The notes under the pieces: model-generated
Database searches by the model: none
Told to the model about the DNA's origin: nothing
What the model saw: only the letters and a program-made list of their open reading frames with translations
Source of the DNA: a bacterium HR37
GTDB taxonomy: Bacteria; Desulfobacterota_D; UBA1144; Nemesobacterales; CSP1-2
DNA length: 64,000 bases
Reading direction: 5' to 3'
NCBI GenBank assembly: GCA_002898375.1
Contig: BEIN01000002.1
Coordinates: 128,347 to 192,346, forward strand
In this document: one piece after another, positions 45,575-55,162 of the stretch
Layout: each line of letters begins with the position of its first letter
Numbering within the stretch: position 1 is the first letter of the stretch
Program-made: the position numbers and the translations under genes

Positions 45575-46477
45575 TTAGTACACCTTCCATCCGTATCTTA
45601 TTTCGTACCTAAAGATAGCACGTATATTTAGCCTTTCCAGTCCCCAGCTCTCCGGGAATGGGCTGAAGGGTGATGCCACTTTTATTGCACGGATTGCTTC
45701 TTCATCTAAACGGCTATATCCAGATGAGTTTATTAACTTTATGTCTTCAAGCTGTCCGTCTTTTCTTATTGTAAATACAAGAAAGAGTTCTCCTTGTTCT
45801 CCTCTTAACCTCGATATTTCGGGATAGTTCCATACTCCTTCAATCTGCCTTTTGATCTTTAAAAAGTAAGAGAGGTATTTGAATTCCGTTGTGCTAAGAT
45901 CTACCGTGTCTTCCTTTTTGTTTGCATCTCTTGAGCCCAGAAAACTCTGTGTGCTGTTTCCTGGCATCTGGTTTGGTGAGAGGCTAAAGAGTTTATCCTT
46001 GGTTATTCTTTCTAGCGTTTCTCTTGGCCTTGGTACTTCTTCTGGTTTTTTTATATCTTTTGGAAGAGAGGCTATTTGGGGGGAAGTTTTCTCTACCTCC
46101 TTTCGTTTCGGTTTATCCTGTGGTAGCTGCTTTTGTTTCTCTGTTCTTTCTGCTTGTTGTTTCTGATCTGGTTTTATCTCAGGTGGCATTGGGTTTCCTA
46201 ACTTTGTAAATTCATCCTTTGTTTTCTCCTCTTTTGCCGTATGAGACCTTTCTGCAAGACGCTTGGTTTCTTTAGGAGGAAGTGTTTCTTTTTCCTTTGG
46301 AACTGGAATCTCTGTTATCTCTATAAGTTTTGGTTTATCTTTTTTTGCTACCTCATGAAAGTAAAGTGGATATGAGGAGATCAGGAGCAGAATAAGAATG
46401 TGGAGAAGAATAGAGCCTAGAAGAAAGGGAATAAGCGTGTTTCTTCTTTTCCCTTTTTTACCCTTAAATAACCTCAC
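45575..46477 (-). CDS. TonB-family protein
   Basis: 300 aa. A basic N-terminus, one membrane helix (about 16-37), a long Pro/Lys/Glu-rich linker, and a C-terminal domain with LRGEQGELFLVFTIRKDGQL and YSRLDEEAIRAIKVASPFSP. It is the last gene of the leftward gpgS operon, 33 nt after the glycosyltransferase. The link to osmolyte genes may be positional only. It starts with GTG and a TATCAT ends 8 nt upstream. Confidence 0.85.
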   Translation of the reverse strand: MRLFKGKKGKRRNTLIPFLLGSILLHILILLLISSYPLYFHEVAKKDKPKLIEITEIPVPKEKETLPPKETKRLAERSHTAKEEKTKDEFTKLGNPMPPEIKPDQKQQAERTEKQKQLPQDKPKRKEVEKTSPQIASLPKDIKKPEEVPRPRETLERITKDKLFSLSPNQMPGNSTQSFLGSRDANKKEDTVDLSTTEFKYLSYFLKIKRQIEGVWNYPEISRLRGEQGELFLVFTIRKDGQLEDIKLINSSGYSRLDEEAIRAIKVASPFSPFPESWGLERLNIRAIFRYEIRYGWKVY

Positions 46478-46510
46478 AGATTCTTATGATACCACAGCAT
46501 GGTTTGATTT

Positions 46511-47800
46511 CTATCCCCACTTTTCAAGCAGATAGGGTTTTAGCTCTTCAAACTTTAGAGCCTGTGTTTCTATAAGCAATTCAGCATCGTATGTCTTTAA
46601 GTCTTTGCTCTCAACTACAAACGAGGCAACTCGTCCAAAGTAAAGAGATGTCATTGACTCTACTATCCTCTCCTTTTGAGAAGTGTCTTCTGTTTTGTTA
46701 AAGGCTACTGCGAAGTCATAAACCGTTTTTACCCATACCTCAACTGGAAAGTTAAATTTTTCTGTGCTAAGGGAAGCTATTGAGCTTAACTCATCCAGCC
46801 TTTCTTTTGGTAAGAAGCTACTCCATAGGGTTTCATTTTCCTTAAGTCCTATTCTGAACTTTTCTATCATCGGCTCAAGTGTTATCTCTACGGGTTCTGG
46901 ATATACCTCAGACACAAAGCCATACATTGCCGTCGGTGTGCTCTCTTTAACCTCTTTCCATCTGTTTTCATATTCTTTCATAAGCCTAAACACCGTTGCT
47001 ACTACCTGCTTAAACATTGGACCAAGTGATTTACTCGGATCCTTTGCATCATGTATCTTTGCCCCTAGGAAGGCCTGACAGATTCTGAAGTCTTCATTTA
47101 TAGCTACTGTGGTCATCCAGATATCTATTCCGTATCTTGCCACATCTGTATTCCAGACGTCTTTTTCCAGAAAGGTTTTTATAAGCCTCTTTGATATTCC
47201 GAAATCTCCACCTATTGGTTGCCTTACCCGCTTTCCATAAAGGGCCCTTGTAAGGGGGTAAACAATCATGTTTGTTATCGTCCCATCGTATTTGTGACGT
47301 GAGTAGTAAGGTGCTACATAGTCATATCCTCTTCTGATTATTGGCCTTGCAAGAAGCTCTATCCACTCAGGGGTTACGCTTCTGAGGTCCGAATCCAGCA
47401 ACACACAGACCTTTGCCCCTAGCCTGTCTGCGATCTCAAATATGGCCCTAAGTGCACTTCCCTTCCCTGGGATACCATTGTAGGTTGCTATGACCTGGGC
47501 AGCAGGAGAAACTGGATGGTCTATTAAGATGGTGTGAAGGTGGTGATAAACCCCTGCATCTCTAACCGCTTCTTTTGTCCTATCTGTAGAACCCCCGTCT
47601 GAGTTAACCAGAACGGCTTTTTGATTTGGAAAGTATTTTGCAAGCCCGTACTCTGCAGCTTTAACTACATGGCCTATAGTTTTTTCGTTATTAAAGCTCG
47701 GGATACCAACCACTATATCTGCCTGTTCGATCTCTTCTATCTGTCTTTTCGCTTCCTCATCTATTATGTCCAAAATATTTTTCTTCTTTTTGGTTCGCAT
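46511..47800 (-). CDS. GT-A glycosyltransferase, mannosylglycerate-synthase-like (GT78-like)
   Basis: 429 aa, cytoplasmic. VVGIPSFNNEKTI opens a GT-A fold; LLDSDLRSV is the DxD metal site; QPIGGDFGIS and YGIDIWMTTVA resemble the acceptor region of Rhodothermus mannosylglycerate synthase as I recall it. It lies in the gpgS-gpgP operon and has a paralogue at 52430-53698. It could make a glycosylglycerate directly or add a second sugar to glucosylglycerate; the sugar is unknown. Confidence 0.7.
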   Translation of the reverse strand: MRTKKKKNILDIIDEEAKRQIEEIEQADIVVGIPSFNNEKTIGHVVKAAEYGLAKYFPNQKAVLVNSDGGSTDRTKEAVRDAGVYHHLHTILIDHPVSPAAQVIATYNGIPGKGSALRAIFEIADRLGAKVCVLLDSDLRSVTPEWIELLARPIIRRGYDYVAPYYSRHKYDGTITNMIVYPLTRALYGKRVRQPIGGDFGISKRLIKTFLEKDVWNTDVARYGIDIWMTTVAINEDFRICQAFLGAKIHDAKDPSKSLGPMFKQVVATVFRLMKEYENRWKEVKESTPTAMYGFVSEVYPEPVEITLEPMIEKFRIGLKENETLWSSFLPKERLDELSSIASLSTEKFNFPVEVWVKTVYDFAVAFNKTEDTSQKERIVESMTSLYFGRVASFVVESKDLKTYDAELLIETQALKFEELKPYLLEKWG

Positions 47801-47811
47801 TTTTCTCTCCT

Positions 47812-48453
47812 CTATTTACATTTAAAGCATAGTTTTAGTTCTTCATTTTCTATCATTGATATAAGCTCATCGGAGTTCAACACAAGCCCATAAGCTTCAG
47901 CAATTTGCTCAAGAGTGTTTTCATGGTGTTTTTGGTTTCTCGATGCAACACAGTCTCTTAAAAGAATAACATCGTAGCCCTTGTTAAAGGCATCTCTTAC
48001 CGTACTTTCAACACATATGTAGGTGTCTATCCCTGTAAACACAATCGTATCTGCTCTAAGAGCCTTTAGCCAGAGTTCAAATTCAGTGTCCTGAAAAACA
48101 GAATCCCTTCTTTTCTCCACTATGTAGTCTTCAGGTTCGGGTTTTAGCTCATCAACTATATCGCTATCCCATGTATCCCTTATACAGAGGTGCATCTTTT
48201 CCAATCTTTCTCTACGGCTCTCGGGTATGATCTTATGGACCTTGTCGATAAGATCTATCCCGGAAGCCTCTCTTATAGCCTTTGAGTAATAGATTGGAAC
48301 ACCTTTCCCCCTCATATAATCTATCATCCTTCTTATGTTGGGAATAATGGCCCGGTAGGGTTTTATATTAAAGCCGAACTTATCAAATGAGCCTCCTTTA
48401 CTGCAGAAGCCGTTTTGCATATCCACTACCAGTAGTACGGGATTTATTTTCAT
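47812..48453 (-). CDS. Isochorismatase-family cysteine hydrolase
   Basis: 213 aa. The catalytic triad is visible: Asp11 in VVDMQNGF, Lys114 in VEKRRDS, and Cys147 in TYICVEST. This family includes nicotinamidases, carbamoylases and N-carbamoylsarcosine hydrolases. It overlaps gpgP by 4 nt and is followed 11 nt later by the glycosyltransferase, so it is translated with osmolyte genes; its role there is unknown. Confidence 0.85.
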   Translation of the reverse strand: MKINPVLLVVDMQNGFCSKGGSFDKFGFNIKPYRAIIPNIRRMIDYMRGKGVPIYYSKAIREASGIDLIDKVHKIIPESRRERLEKMHLCIRDTWDSDIVDELKPEPEDYIVEKRRDSVFQDTEFELWLKALRADTIVFTGIDTYICVESTVRDAFNKGYDVILLRDCVASRNQKHHENTLEQIAEAYGLVLNSDELISMIENEELKLCFKCK

Positions 48454-49271
48454 GTTTTACCCTTTTGTAGAAGATTTATAATTGCTCTATTCCATCCCCT
48501 GGGCCCTTCCTCTCCTGCGAGTATAAGGTTGTCTAGCTTTACCCTGTGATCGTATTTACCATCGGGCTTTTTTACAAGAATTGGGATGTCAACTGACTCA
48601 AGCATATCCAGATCATTTAGGCTATCTCCTATTCCTACTGTTTTGAGTTCCGGAAAGGATCTTTGAAATAGCTTGGTAAGGGTTCTTACAGCCTTTCCCT
48701 TATCATTGTCCCCTGTTAGATGGAAAAACCTCCCACCCTCGGTATATTTAAAACCCATTCGTTTTATCTCTTCCTTTACAAGATAGGAGGCTTTTTCATC
48801 TTCGCAGACGGTAAAGGGTTCATCGTATTCTCGTATCTTTGCAAGCTCTGCTAACTCTTTGCTAAGGCCACATTTCCTGGCTATTTCAGACACACTCATA
48901 TCGGAGAATCCTTTTATATGCAAGCCAGTCTTTTGTCTGATTTCATTTAAAACCTCTACCAGCGTTTCGTATCTCGTTCCAAGTTCAACCACCTTGTATT
49001 CGTTTGTCTCCCTGCTGTAGTTAAAGTCAAAGTTAAAGTATGCTTTGGGTATAAAAATACCCCCACCGTTTTCTGAGATAAAGGGTTCTCTGTTATCAAG
49101 CTTCCTTCTGAAGTACTCTATCTCTGCCCTTGTCTTGCTTGAGCATATTACCACAGGGATACCCAGGGATCTTGTAAGCTCAAGTGCTGGAACTGCATCT
49201 TCGAATGAATAAGAGTTGTGATCTAGAAGTGTTCCATCTAGATCCGTAAATACCACGATTTTACTACGCAT
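48450..49271 (-). CDS. gpgP: Glucosyl/mannosyl-3-phosphoglycerate phosphatase
   Basis: HAD phosphatase of the MpgP/Cof-like group, 273 aa. Motif I FTDLDGTLL (Asp10, Asp12), FISENGGGIF, and motif IV GIGDSLNDLDML are intact. It would dephosphorylate the product of the neighbouring synthase to give the compatible solute. It overlaps gpgS by 8 nt, a layout matching the known gpgS-gpgP or mpgS-mpgP pairs. Confidence 0.88.
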   Translation of the reverse strand: MRSKIVVFTDLDGTLLDHNSYSFEDAVPALELTRSLGIPVVICSSKTRAEIEYFRRKLDNREPFISENGGGIFIPKAYFNFDFNYSRETNEYKVVELGTRYETLVEVLNEIRQKTGLHIKGFSDMSVSEIARKCGLSKELAELAKIREYDEPFTVCEDEKASYLVKEEIKRMGFKYTEGGRFFHLTGDNDKGKAVRTLTKLFQRSFPELKTVGIGDSLNDLDMLESVDIPILVKKPDGKYDHRVKLDNLILAGEEGPRGWNRAIINLLQKGKT

Positions 49272-50472
49272 TATCTTCTTCTACAGCCTCTCGCAGTAGG
49301 TCTAAAAAGTTTGGTATTGCTGAGGTAACCCGACTCCAATTTGGAATAAGGGGGGCTCCAAGTGGATCATCCAGGAAGTGTTTGCTTGCTATCCTTATTC
49401 CCTTTACAAATGTTTCCACAGCCAGTCCCTCTTCATGACGGTCAAAGAAGAGGCTGTTTATGGATGCATCGTCACTGTAGACCTTGATGGTATCTTGCGC
49501 TGTTCTGAGGTAGGTTGATATAAGGGTGTTAAAGAACCCATCTGAGAAAACCACACCTTCTGCTGCAAGCATTCTGAAGAATACCTTGGATATGTCTATA
49601 CACATCTTAAGAAGACCAGCTTCAGGGTTATCAGAAGACAGTTCCTGGTGCTTGTGCTCATAGTTATCACAGAGGTCTACCTGACAGATTCTCTTAAGGG
49701 AGACGTTTCTAAAAACCTCGGCAAGCATACCTATCTCCAGTCCCCAGTCAGAGGGAATCCTGTTTACCCTTGCAAGATCCGCTTTCATTGCAAACTCTCC
49801 AGAAAGGGGATATCTAAAGCTGTCCAGATAGACTAGAAAGGGCAGGTACCCAACTATCTTCTTCAGTGCCCTTATAAGGGGTGTGATAAAAAGCCTGGTT
49901 ACCCGGCCGTACATGCGGTCTGTAACCCTTGCGTAGTAACCTTTACAGAACTCATAGTCCAGATTGGGGTTTACAACCGGATAGCAGAGTCTTGTTAGAA
50001 GTTCTCTGCTGTAGTTTACTATATCACAATCGTGTAGGGCTATTATCTCACTGGAGTCTTGTGCTAAAACGTAACCGTATGCAATCCATGCAGCCCTTCC
50101 TTTTCCTGGTCCACCTACGTATAATCCGTTATCTTCTAGTAGTTTAAAAAGGGATGTTATTCTCTCACCATCATCCCAGATTATCCTTACCCTCTGGGGA
50201 AGTACAGAAAAGTATTCCCTTGCGTGTCTAAACTCTTCCCTGTTTGCTCTTCCGAGGGTTATGACTATCTCGTTTATGTAATCTACTTTCTTTAGCTCCT
50301 CCACTATGTTTTTTAGCGCTTCTCTTTGAAGTTCGGAGTAAAGACAGGGAAGAACCAAAGCAACTGGACGGTGCTTTGAGTACATCCTGAGGTCATCTTC
50401 TAACTTATCCAGATTGTCTTTCCTTAGCCTGTGTAGTGTGGAGATGGATTCGGCTTGATGAAAATCGTTCAT
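49264..50472 (-). CDS. gpgS: Glucosyl-3-phosphoglycerate synthase (GT81-like)
   Basis: 402 aa, first gene of the leftward osmolyte operon. GT-A glycosyltransferase with a GGPGKGRAAW loop, the DxD site in ALHDCDIVNYS, and LSGEFAMKADLARV and SDWGLEIGMLAEV late in the domain, as in GpgS enzymes such as that of Persephonella. It transfers glucose from NDP-glucose to 3-phosphoglycerate. A mannosyl-3-phosphoglycerate synthase (GT55) is less likely because that family's motifs differ. Its start follows CAGGAGAC. Confidence 0.82.
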   Translation of the reverse strand: MNDFHQAESISTLHRLRKDNLDKLEDDLRMYSKHRPVALVLPCLYSELQREALKNIVEELKKVDYINEIVITLGRANREEFRHAREYFSVLPQRVRIIWDDGERITSLFKLLEDNGLYVGGPGKGRAAWIAYGYVLAQDSSEIIALHDCDIVNYSRELLTRLCYPVVNPNLDYEFCKGYYARVTDRMYGRVTRLFITPLIRALKKIVGYLPFLVYLDSFRYPLSGEFAMKADLARVNRIPSDWGLEIGMLAEVFRNVSLKRICQVDLCDNYEHKHQELSSDNPEAGLLKMCIDISKVFFRMLAAEGVVFSDGFFNTLISTYLRTAQDTIKVYSDDASINSLFFDRHEEGLAVETFVKGIRIASKHFLDDPLGAPLIPNWSRVTSAIPNFLDLLREAVEEDNA

Positions 50473-50518
50473 AATCGTCTCCTGTAAAGGAAGTTAAGAA
50501 GAAAACCTACAAACAACT

Positions 50519-50547
50519 ATTATAGTCAACCTTTTATAGGTGAGCAA
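50519..50547 (-). promoter_or_regulatory. gpgS operon promoter
   Basis: On the minus strand TTGCTC (plus 50542-50547), a 17-nt spacer and a perfect TATAAT (plus 50519-50524), giving a leader of about 40 nt. It lies in the 130-bp region shared with the divergent mscS gene. Confidence 0.6.
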
Positions 50548-50602
50548 ATTTAGTTGTGCAAGTGGTTTATGGTAAACTCTACTATGTAGAGGTAACTAAT
50601 AA

Positions 50603-52429
50603 TTGGAAGGAACAACCGATAGTTTTATACATACGTTAAACATACTTTTTCATTCCATACTGAGGGATGTAGGTTCTAACCTTACAAAAGAGCTAACGGG
50701 ATTCCTAATCCTGAGTATCGTTTTTGTATCTTTGGTGTTTCTTAAAAGAAAGGTTCAGGGTCTAATCCGTACCCCCAGGGAAGGGCAGAGGGCTTTTTAT
50801 CTGATTATAGCAGATATATTCTTCCCTGTGTTGTTCCTGGTTGCGGTTTTGATATCTAAGGTTTTTTTAAAGGGAAGCATTCTGTTTGCTTTCTTTGACC
50901 CGTTGGCCTATTTCTACATGGGTTTCTTTATCATAAGAAACCTCTTAAGGTACTTAAGGGTAGGTTTTTTCTCATGGATTTTGTATATTTTGCTTTTATT
51001 TGCGGTTTTAAGTCTTTTCATTGGTAACCTAAACGGTCTTTACATTAAAAATACCCAGCTTGAGTCCCTCTTGTTAGTGGTTTTAAAGCTTTCCCTTGCA
51101 CTTCTCTTCTATGTTTTCTTATTCAGCTTTATAAGAACCTGTATGGGCTTTATTAAGCATACCCTTTTAAGAGAGGTTCTTGAGAATCTAACCTGGTTTT
51201 TTCATATAGTTTACGTGGTTATCACGGTACTTTGGGTACTAAAGATTATAGATTTTGCTTCATCTTTTTTAATTGGTTTTATCTTTTCGATTCTAACCAT
51301 TGCCGTTTATGCCCTTTTAAGTACGTACCTCGGAAACTATTTTAAATCCAGATTTAAAGGGGATGAGTATATACCTCTTCTGGTTAATATAAACCGTTTT
51401 CTAATTCTTTGTCTCGTTTTTGTTCTCTATAGCATCTTTAAAGGCTTCTTTAATGTGGGTTTTATAGTGGATTACTTAAGTGGTTTCTATTTGATAAAAA
51501 CGGATATTATAAGCGTATCGGTTGTATCTATAGCCTCAGCTATCTATACCTTTGTCTTTCTTTTTACCCTGGTAAATCTTTTAAAGCACGGTGCATATTT
51601 TTTCTACATTCGCAGGAACAGAGAGGTTGAAGCAGGCTCAATAAGGGCTATGGTATCTAACCTGGGCTTTCTGTTGGTCATACTTATATCGCTGTCAAAA
51701 CTTGGACTTACCTGGAAAGCCCTGCTTCCGCTTGCAGGGGCTCTGGGAATAGGAATTGGTTTTGGTCTCCAGACCATAATGAACAACTACATAAGTGGTT
51801 TTATTTTGCTCTTTAGCAAAAAGCTAAAGGTGGGAGACATAGTTGAGATAGAAGGTAACGCAGGGAGGGCTATAGGAAACACACTTGAGACCATATACGG
51901 AAGGGTAATAAGCATAGACGTTCTAAGTACCGTAATAAGAACAACGGATGGGATTGAGATAGTTATTCCAAACTCCCAGTTTATATCACAGCAAATAGTT
52001 AACTACTCGCTTTCTGATAGCTATATAAGGGTTCGAATTCCCTTTGGGGTATCTTATAACTCTGACCCTAATACGGTAAAAGAGGTGCTTTTAAAGGTTG
52101 CAAGGGATAGCCCTTTTGTCCTCAGTAATCCTGAGCCTGCGGTGTGGTTTTCCGAGATGGCAGATAGCGCCTTGGTTTTTTATCTGCTCTGCTGGGTTAA
52201 TATAAGAATGCTGTGGCGAATAAATCCATTTGTAAGTGAGATCTACTTTAAAGGATGGTATGAGCTTAAGAAGGCAGGTATAGAGATTCCCTTCCCGCAA
52301 AGAGATGTCTGGTTTAGAAACCGATTAAGGATTGAACTGGAAAAAAGACCCAATACCTTGGAGCCACATGAAATAAGGGTTTCTGACTCTTCTGCTTCCT
52401 CCTTCAAGGAGGAAAAGGATTTGGATTAG
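50603..52429 (+). CDS. MscS-family mechanosensitive channel
   Basis: 608 aa: many membrane helices (about ten) before the MscS core, which has the pore helix GALGIGIGFGLQTIMNN near 380-395, then VGDIVEIEGNAG and the beta-domain segment VIPNSQFISQQIVNYS. It should release solutes on hypo-osmotic shock. It is divergent from the osmolyte synthesis operon, a fitting partner. The TTG start follows AGAGGT. It ends next to the stop of the convergent glycosyltransferase, with no spare base. Confidence 0.9.
   Translation: MEGTTDSFIHTLNILFHSILRDVGSNLTKELTGFLILSIVFVSLVFLKRKVQGLIRTPREGQRAFYLIIADIFFPVLFLVAVLISKVFLKGSILFAFFDPLAYFYMGFFIIRNLLRYLRVGFFSWILYILLLFAVLSLFIGNLNGLYIKNTQLESLLLVVLKLSLALLFYVFLFSFIRTCMGFIKHTLLREVLENLTWFFHIVYVVITVLWVLKIIDFASSFLIGFIFSILTIAVYALLSTYLGNYFKSRFKGDEYIPLLVNINRFLILCLVFVLYSIFKGFFNVGFIVDYLSGFYLIKTDIISVSVVSIASAIYTFVFLFTLVNLLKHGAYFFYIRRNREVEAGSIRAMVSNLGFLLVILISLSKLGLTWKALLPLAGALGIGIGFGLQTIMNNYISGFILLFSKKLKVGDIVEIEGNAGRAIGNTLETIYGRVISIDVLSTVIRTTDGIEIVIPNSQFISQQIVNYSLSDSYIRVRIPFGVSYNSDPNTVKEVLLKVARDSPFVLSNPEPAVWFSEMADSALVFYLLCWVNIRMLWRINPFVSEIYFKGWYELKKAGIEIPFPQRDVWFRNRLRIELEKRPNTLEPHEIRVSDSSASSFKEEKDLD
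52396..52414. terminator. Palindrome at the 3' end of mscS (possible shared terminator)
   Basis: TTCCTCC (52396-52402) and GGAGGAA (52408-52414) can pair around TTCAA; the arms continue to 9 bp on DNA. It is inside the mscS coding end, where two genes converge with no intergenic space. There is no T-run. Confidence 0.25.
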
Positions 52430-53698
52430 CTACTCTGTCCACATAGAGAATCTATCTATTAGATAAGATTTGTTTTTCTCAAAAACTCTAGCCTGTTCCT
52501 GTATAACCTCCTCGGCTTCTTCGTTGCTCATATCCATTACCTGCTCGCAGTAGCTCTTTGTGCGACCGAAGTAAAGTGGTGTGATTATATCCACAAGCCG
52601 TCTTCTGTTTCTCTGCCAGAGTTGATATATAACGGCAAAATCGTAAAGGATTTTGCTCCAGAGATCTGCATCAAACTCCTCTGTCTTTTTCTCATTGAGT
52701 TCCCAGCTTCTGTGTATTTTTTCAAGTTTTTCCATGTTCTCAGAGCTCAGTATGTGTTTGTACATTGGTTTGAAGTGATTAAATCCTTCTATAAACTCTG
52801 TGTAGAGCTTCTTTAGATTTACCTTGATTGGCTCTAGTTCGACATTGCCCTCTATGCTGTTTATTATCGGAATTGGTTGTAGGGGAGTTTCTCTGTTCCA
52901 CTTGCTTTCATACTTACCCATAAGGTAAAACAGGGTGCTTACAACCTGCTGAAACATAGGACCGAGGTCACTGCCAGGGTCTTTAGCACCGTGGATTTTT
53001 GCCCCTAGATACGCTTGTACTACATTGTACCCTTCGTTTATAGCACAGGTTGTCATCCATATGTCGATCCCAAATCTTGCCACATCCGTATCCCACACAT
53101 CTTCCTTGATATAGAATTCAGCCAGCTTGGGGGATAGACCGAAATCACCACCTATGGGTTGGCGTATATCCTTTCCGTAAAGTGCTCTTGTCATGGGGTA
53201 AACTATGTGGTTTGTGATTGTGCCATCGAATTTGTGTCTTTTGTAAAATGGAGCTACAAACTCTGCTGAGCCATCAAGGATGGGTTTAACTAAAAGATTT
53301 ACCCATTCAGGGGTAATGCTTTTCAAATCAGAATCAAACACAGCAATTGCCTTTGCTTGAAGAAGCAAAGCCACTTCAAAAACGGCCCGAAGGGATGTTC
53401 CCTTGCCGGGGATTCCCCTGTATATCGTAACCCGCCTCTCTATGTTGGGGGGTATAGGAGCTTCATAGGCACGTTCTCTGGTATCATCTAGGGAGCCACC
53501 ATCACTTATAAATACCGCACACTTGTAGTCTGGGAAAAACTTGGCCAGCCCTTTTCCCGTCTGTTCTACAACGTATCCTATTGTGTCTTCACTGTTATAA
53601 CAGGGTATGCCAACGAGTACATCAATGGTTTTTATCTTGTTTATCCACATATGAACGTTTTCTCTTAGTGCAGATTCGTATTTCTTGATTACTCCCAT
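52430..53698 (-). CDS. GT-A glycosyltransferase, mannosylglycerate-synthase-like (second copy)
   Basis: 422 aa, clear paralogue of the gene at 46511-47800: VLVGIPCYNSEDTIGYVVEQ, AVFDSDLKSITPEWV, QPIGGDFGLS and FGIDIWMTTCAIN align in order. It lies 24 nt downstream of pyk in the same direction. A role in glycosylglycerate or diglycosylglycerate synthesis is inferred from family resemblance and the neighbours. Confidence 0.7.
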   Translation of the reverse strand: MGVIKKYESALRENVHMWINKIKTIDVLVGIPCYNSEDTIGYVVEQTGKGLAKFFPDYKCAVFISDGGSLDDTRERAYEAPIPPNIERRVTIYRGIPGKGTSLRAVFEVALLLQAKAIAVFDSDLKSITPEWVNLLVKPILDGSAEFVAPFYKRHKFDGTITNHIVYPMTRALYGKDIRQPIGGDFGLSPKLAEFYIKEDVWDTDVARFGIDIWMTTCAINEGYNVVQAYLGAKIHGAKDPGSDLGPMFQQVVSTLFYLMGKYESKWNRETPLQPIPIINSIEGNVELEPIKVNLKKLYTEFIEGFNHFKPMYKHILSSENMEKLEKIHRSWELNEKKTEEFDADLWSKILYDFAVIYQLWQRNRRRLVDIITPLYFGRTKSYCEQVMDMSNEEAEEVIQEQARVFEKNKSYLIDRFSMWTE

Positions 53699-53722
53699 CT
53701 AAATAAACCTCCTTTTAATTTG

Positions 53723-55144
53723 CTATTCTATGACCTCTGCCTTTATTAGGTTTGTTTTTCCGGTAATTCCCAAGGGGATACCGGCGGTTATTACAACCTT
53801 GTTACCTCGTTTTATAAGCCCAAAGCCCAATGCGGCTTTTATCGATTGCTCAAACATCTCATCTGTATTTTCCATATCCCTACACAGGATAGGGGTTACC
53901 CCCCATACCAGCGAGAGGGAACGATAGGTGTCCTCTGAAGGGGTTACTGCCAGAATAGGAGATCTTGGTCTGTATTTTGAAACCATTTGAGCAGTTGTTC
54001 CCGATTTCGTAAAGGTAATTATCGCATCGGCATTTATATCTTCTGCCAGAGTACAGGCAGCAAAACTTACCGCTTCTGTCAGGGTTTTTGGTTGGTTTTC
54101 TTCTAAAGTGGGCTTTTTGGTGCTTACCTCAGGTCTTATCTGTGGCTCTACATCATCTGCAATTTTTCTCACAATCTCAACTGCCTCAATTGGATATTTC
54201 CCAATTGCAGTTTCTTCAGATAGCATAAGTGCATCTGTACCATCAATTATAGCGTTTGCAACATCTGTTACTTCCGCTCTTGTAGGTTTTGGACTCTCTA
54301 CCATTGATCTTAACATCTGTGTAGCCGTTATAACCGGTTTGCCAGCCTGGTTTGCCTTCTTAATTAGCTTCTTTTGAACCATTGGTATTTTCTCAATGGG
54401 TATCTCGACCCCTAAATCCCCTCTTGCTATCATTATACCCTCTACCGTTTTTATGATTTCTTCCATGTTGTTTAGGGCCTCGTGTTTTTCAATCTTTGCA
54501 ATTATTGGTATTGTCTTTCCCTGTTTTTTCATAAACTCCTTAACATCAAGAATGTCCTTAGCGGTTCTTACAAAGGAAAGAGCAATGTAGTCTACACCCT
54601 GTTCGATACCAAAAACCAGATCCTCTTTATCCTTCTCAGTAAGTATGGGAATCTTTAGCGAACGTGTGGGAAGGTTTATTCCCTTATTTGAGCTTAGGTA
54701 TCCTCCCACAATTACCTGACACCTTATATCGTGGGTGGATGTTTCTATAACCTTAAGCTCTATTGCTCCATCGCTTAGAAGCAGCGTATCACCCTGCTTG
54801 ATCTCTTTGGGAAGATCAGGGTAGTTTACTGAAACTTCATTTTCATTGCCAGCAACGGGTCGGGTTGTTAGGGTAAAGATCTTTCCAGGTTCGAGTAAAA
54901 CCGTTCCTAGTGAGATTTGCCCAATGCGTATCTTCGGACCTGCTAGATCCTGAAGAATGGCAACAGGTTTGTTTAGCTCCCTGGCTATGTGCCTTATGTT
55001 CTTTATAACCTCACCGTGTTCGGATCTTGTTCCGTGTGAGAAATTAAGTCTTGCTACACTCATACCGGCTTGAATCAGTTTCTTTAACCTATCAAACGAA
55101 TTTGAAGCTGGTCCTATTGTGCAAACAATTTTTGTTTTTGACAT
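53723..55144 (-). CDS. pyk: Pyruvate kinase
   Basis: Converts phosphoenolpyruvate to pyruvate with ATP formation; 473 aa. CTIGPAS at the N-terminus, ARLNFSHG, IIAKIEKHEALNN (catalytic Lys), MIARGDLGVEIP and the C-terminal SGTTAQMVSKYRP are standard. It follows the glycerate kinase gene by 18 nt, giving glycerate, 2-phosphoglycerate, PEP and pyruvate as a likely route (enolase is elsewhere). Confidence 0.96.
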   Translation of the reverse strand: MSKTKIVCTIGPASNSFDRLKKLIQAGMSVARLNFSHGTRSEHGEVIKNIRHIARELNKPVAILQDLAGPKIRIGQISLGTVLLEPGKIFTLTTRPVAGNENEVSVNYPDLPKEIKQGDTLLLSDGAIELKVIETSTHDIRCQVIVGGYLSSNKGINLPTRSLKIPILTEKDKEDLVFGIEQGVDYIALSFVRTAKDILDVKEFMKKQGKTIPIIAKIEKHEALNNMEEIIKTVEGIMIARGDLGVEIPIEKIPMVQKKLIKKANQAGKPVITATQMLRSMVESPKPTRAEVTDVANAIIDGTDALMLSEETAIGKYPIEAVEIVRKIADDVEPQIRPEVSTKKPTLEENQPKTLTEAVSFAACTLAEDINADAIITFTKSGTTAQMVSKYRPRSPILAVTPSEDTYRSLSLVWGVTPILCRDMENTDEMFEQSIKAALGFGLIKRGNKVVITAGIPLGITGKTNLIKAEVIE

Positions 55145-55162
55145 ACTTCCAGTATAAAGATT

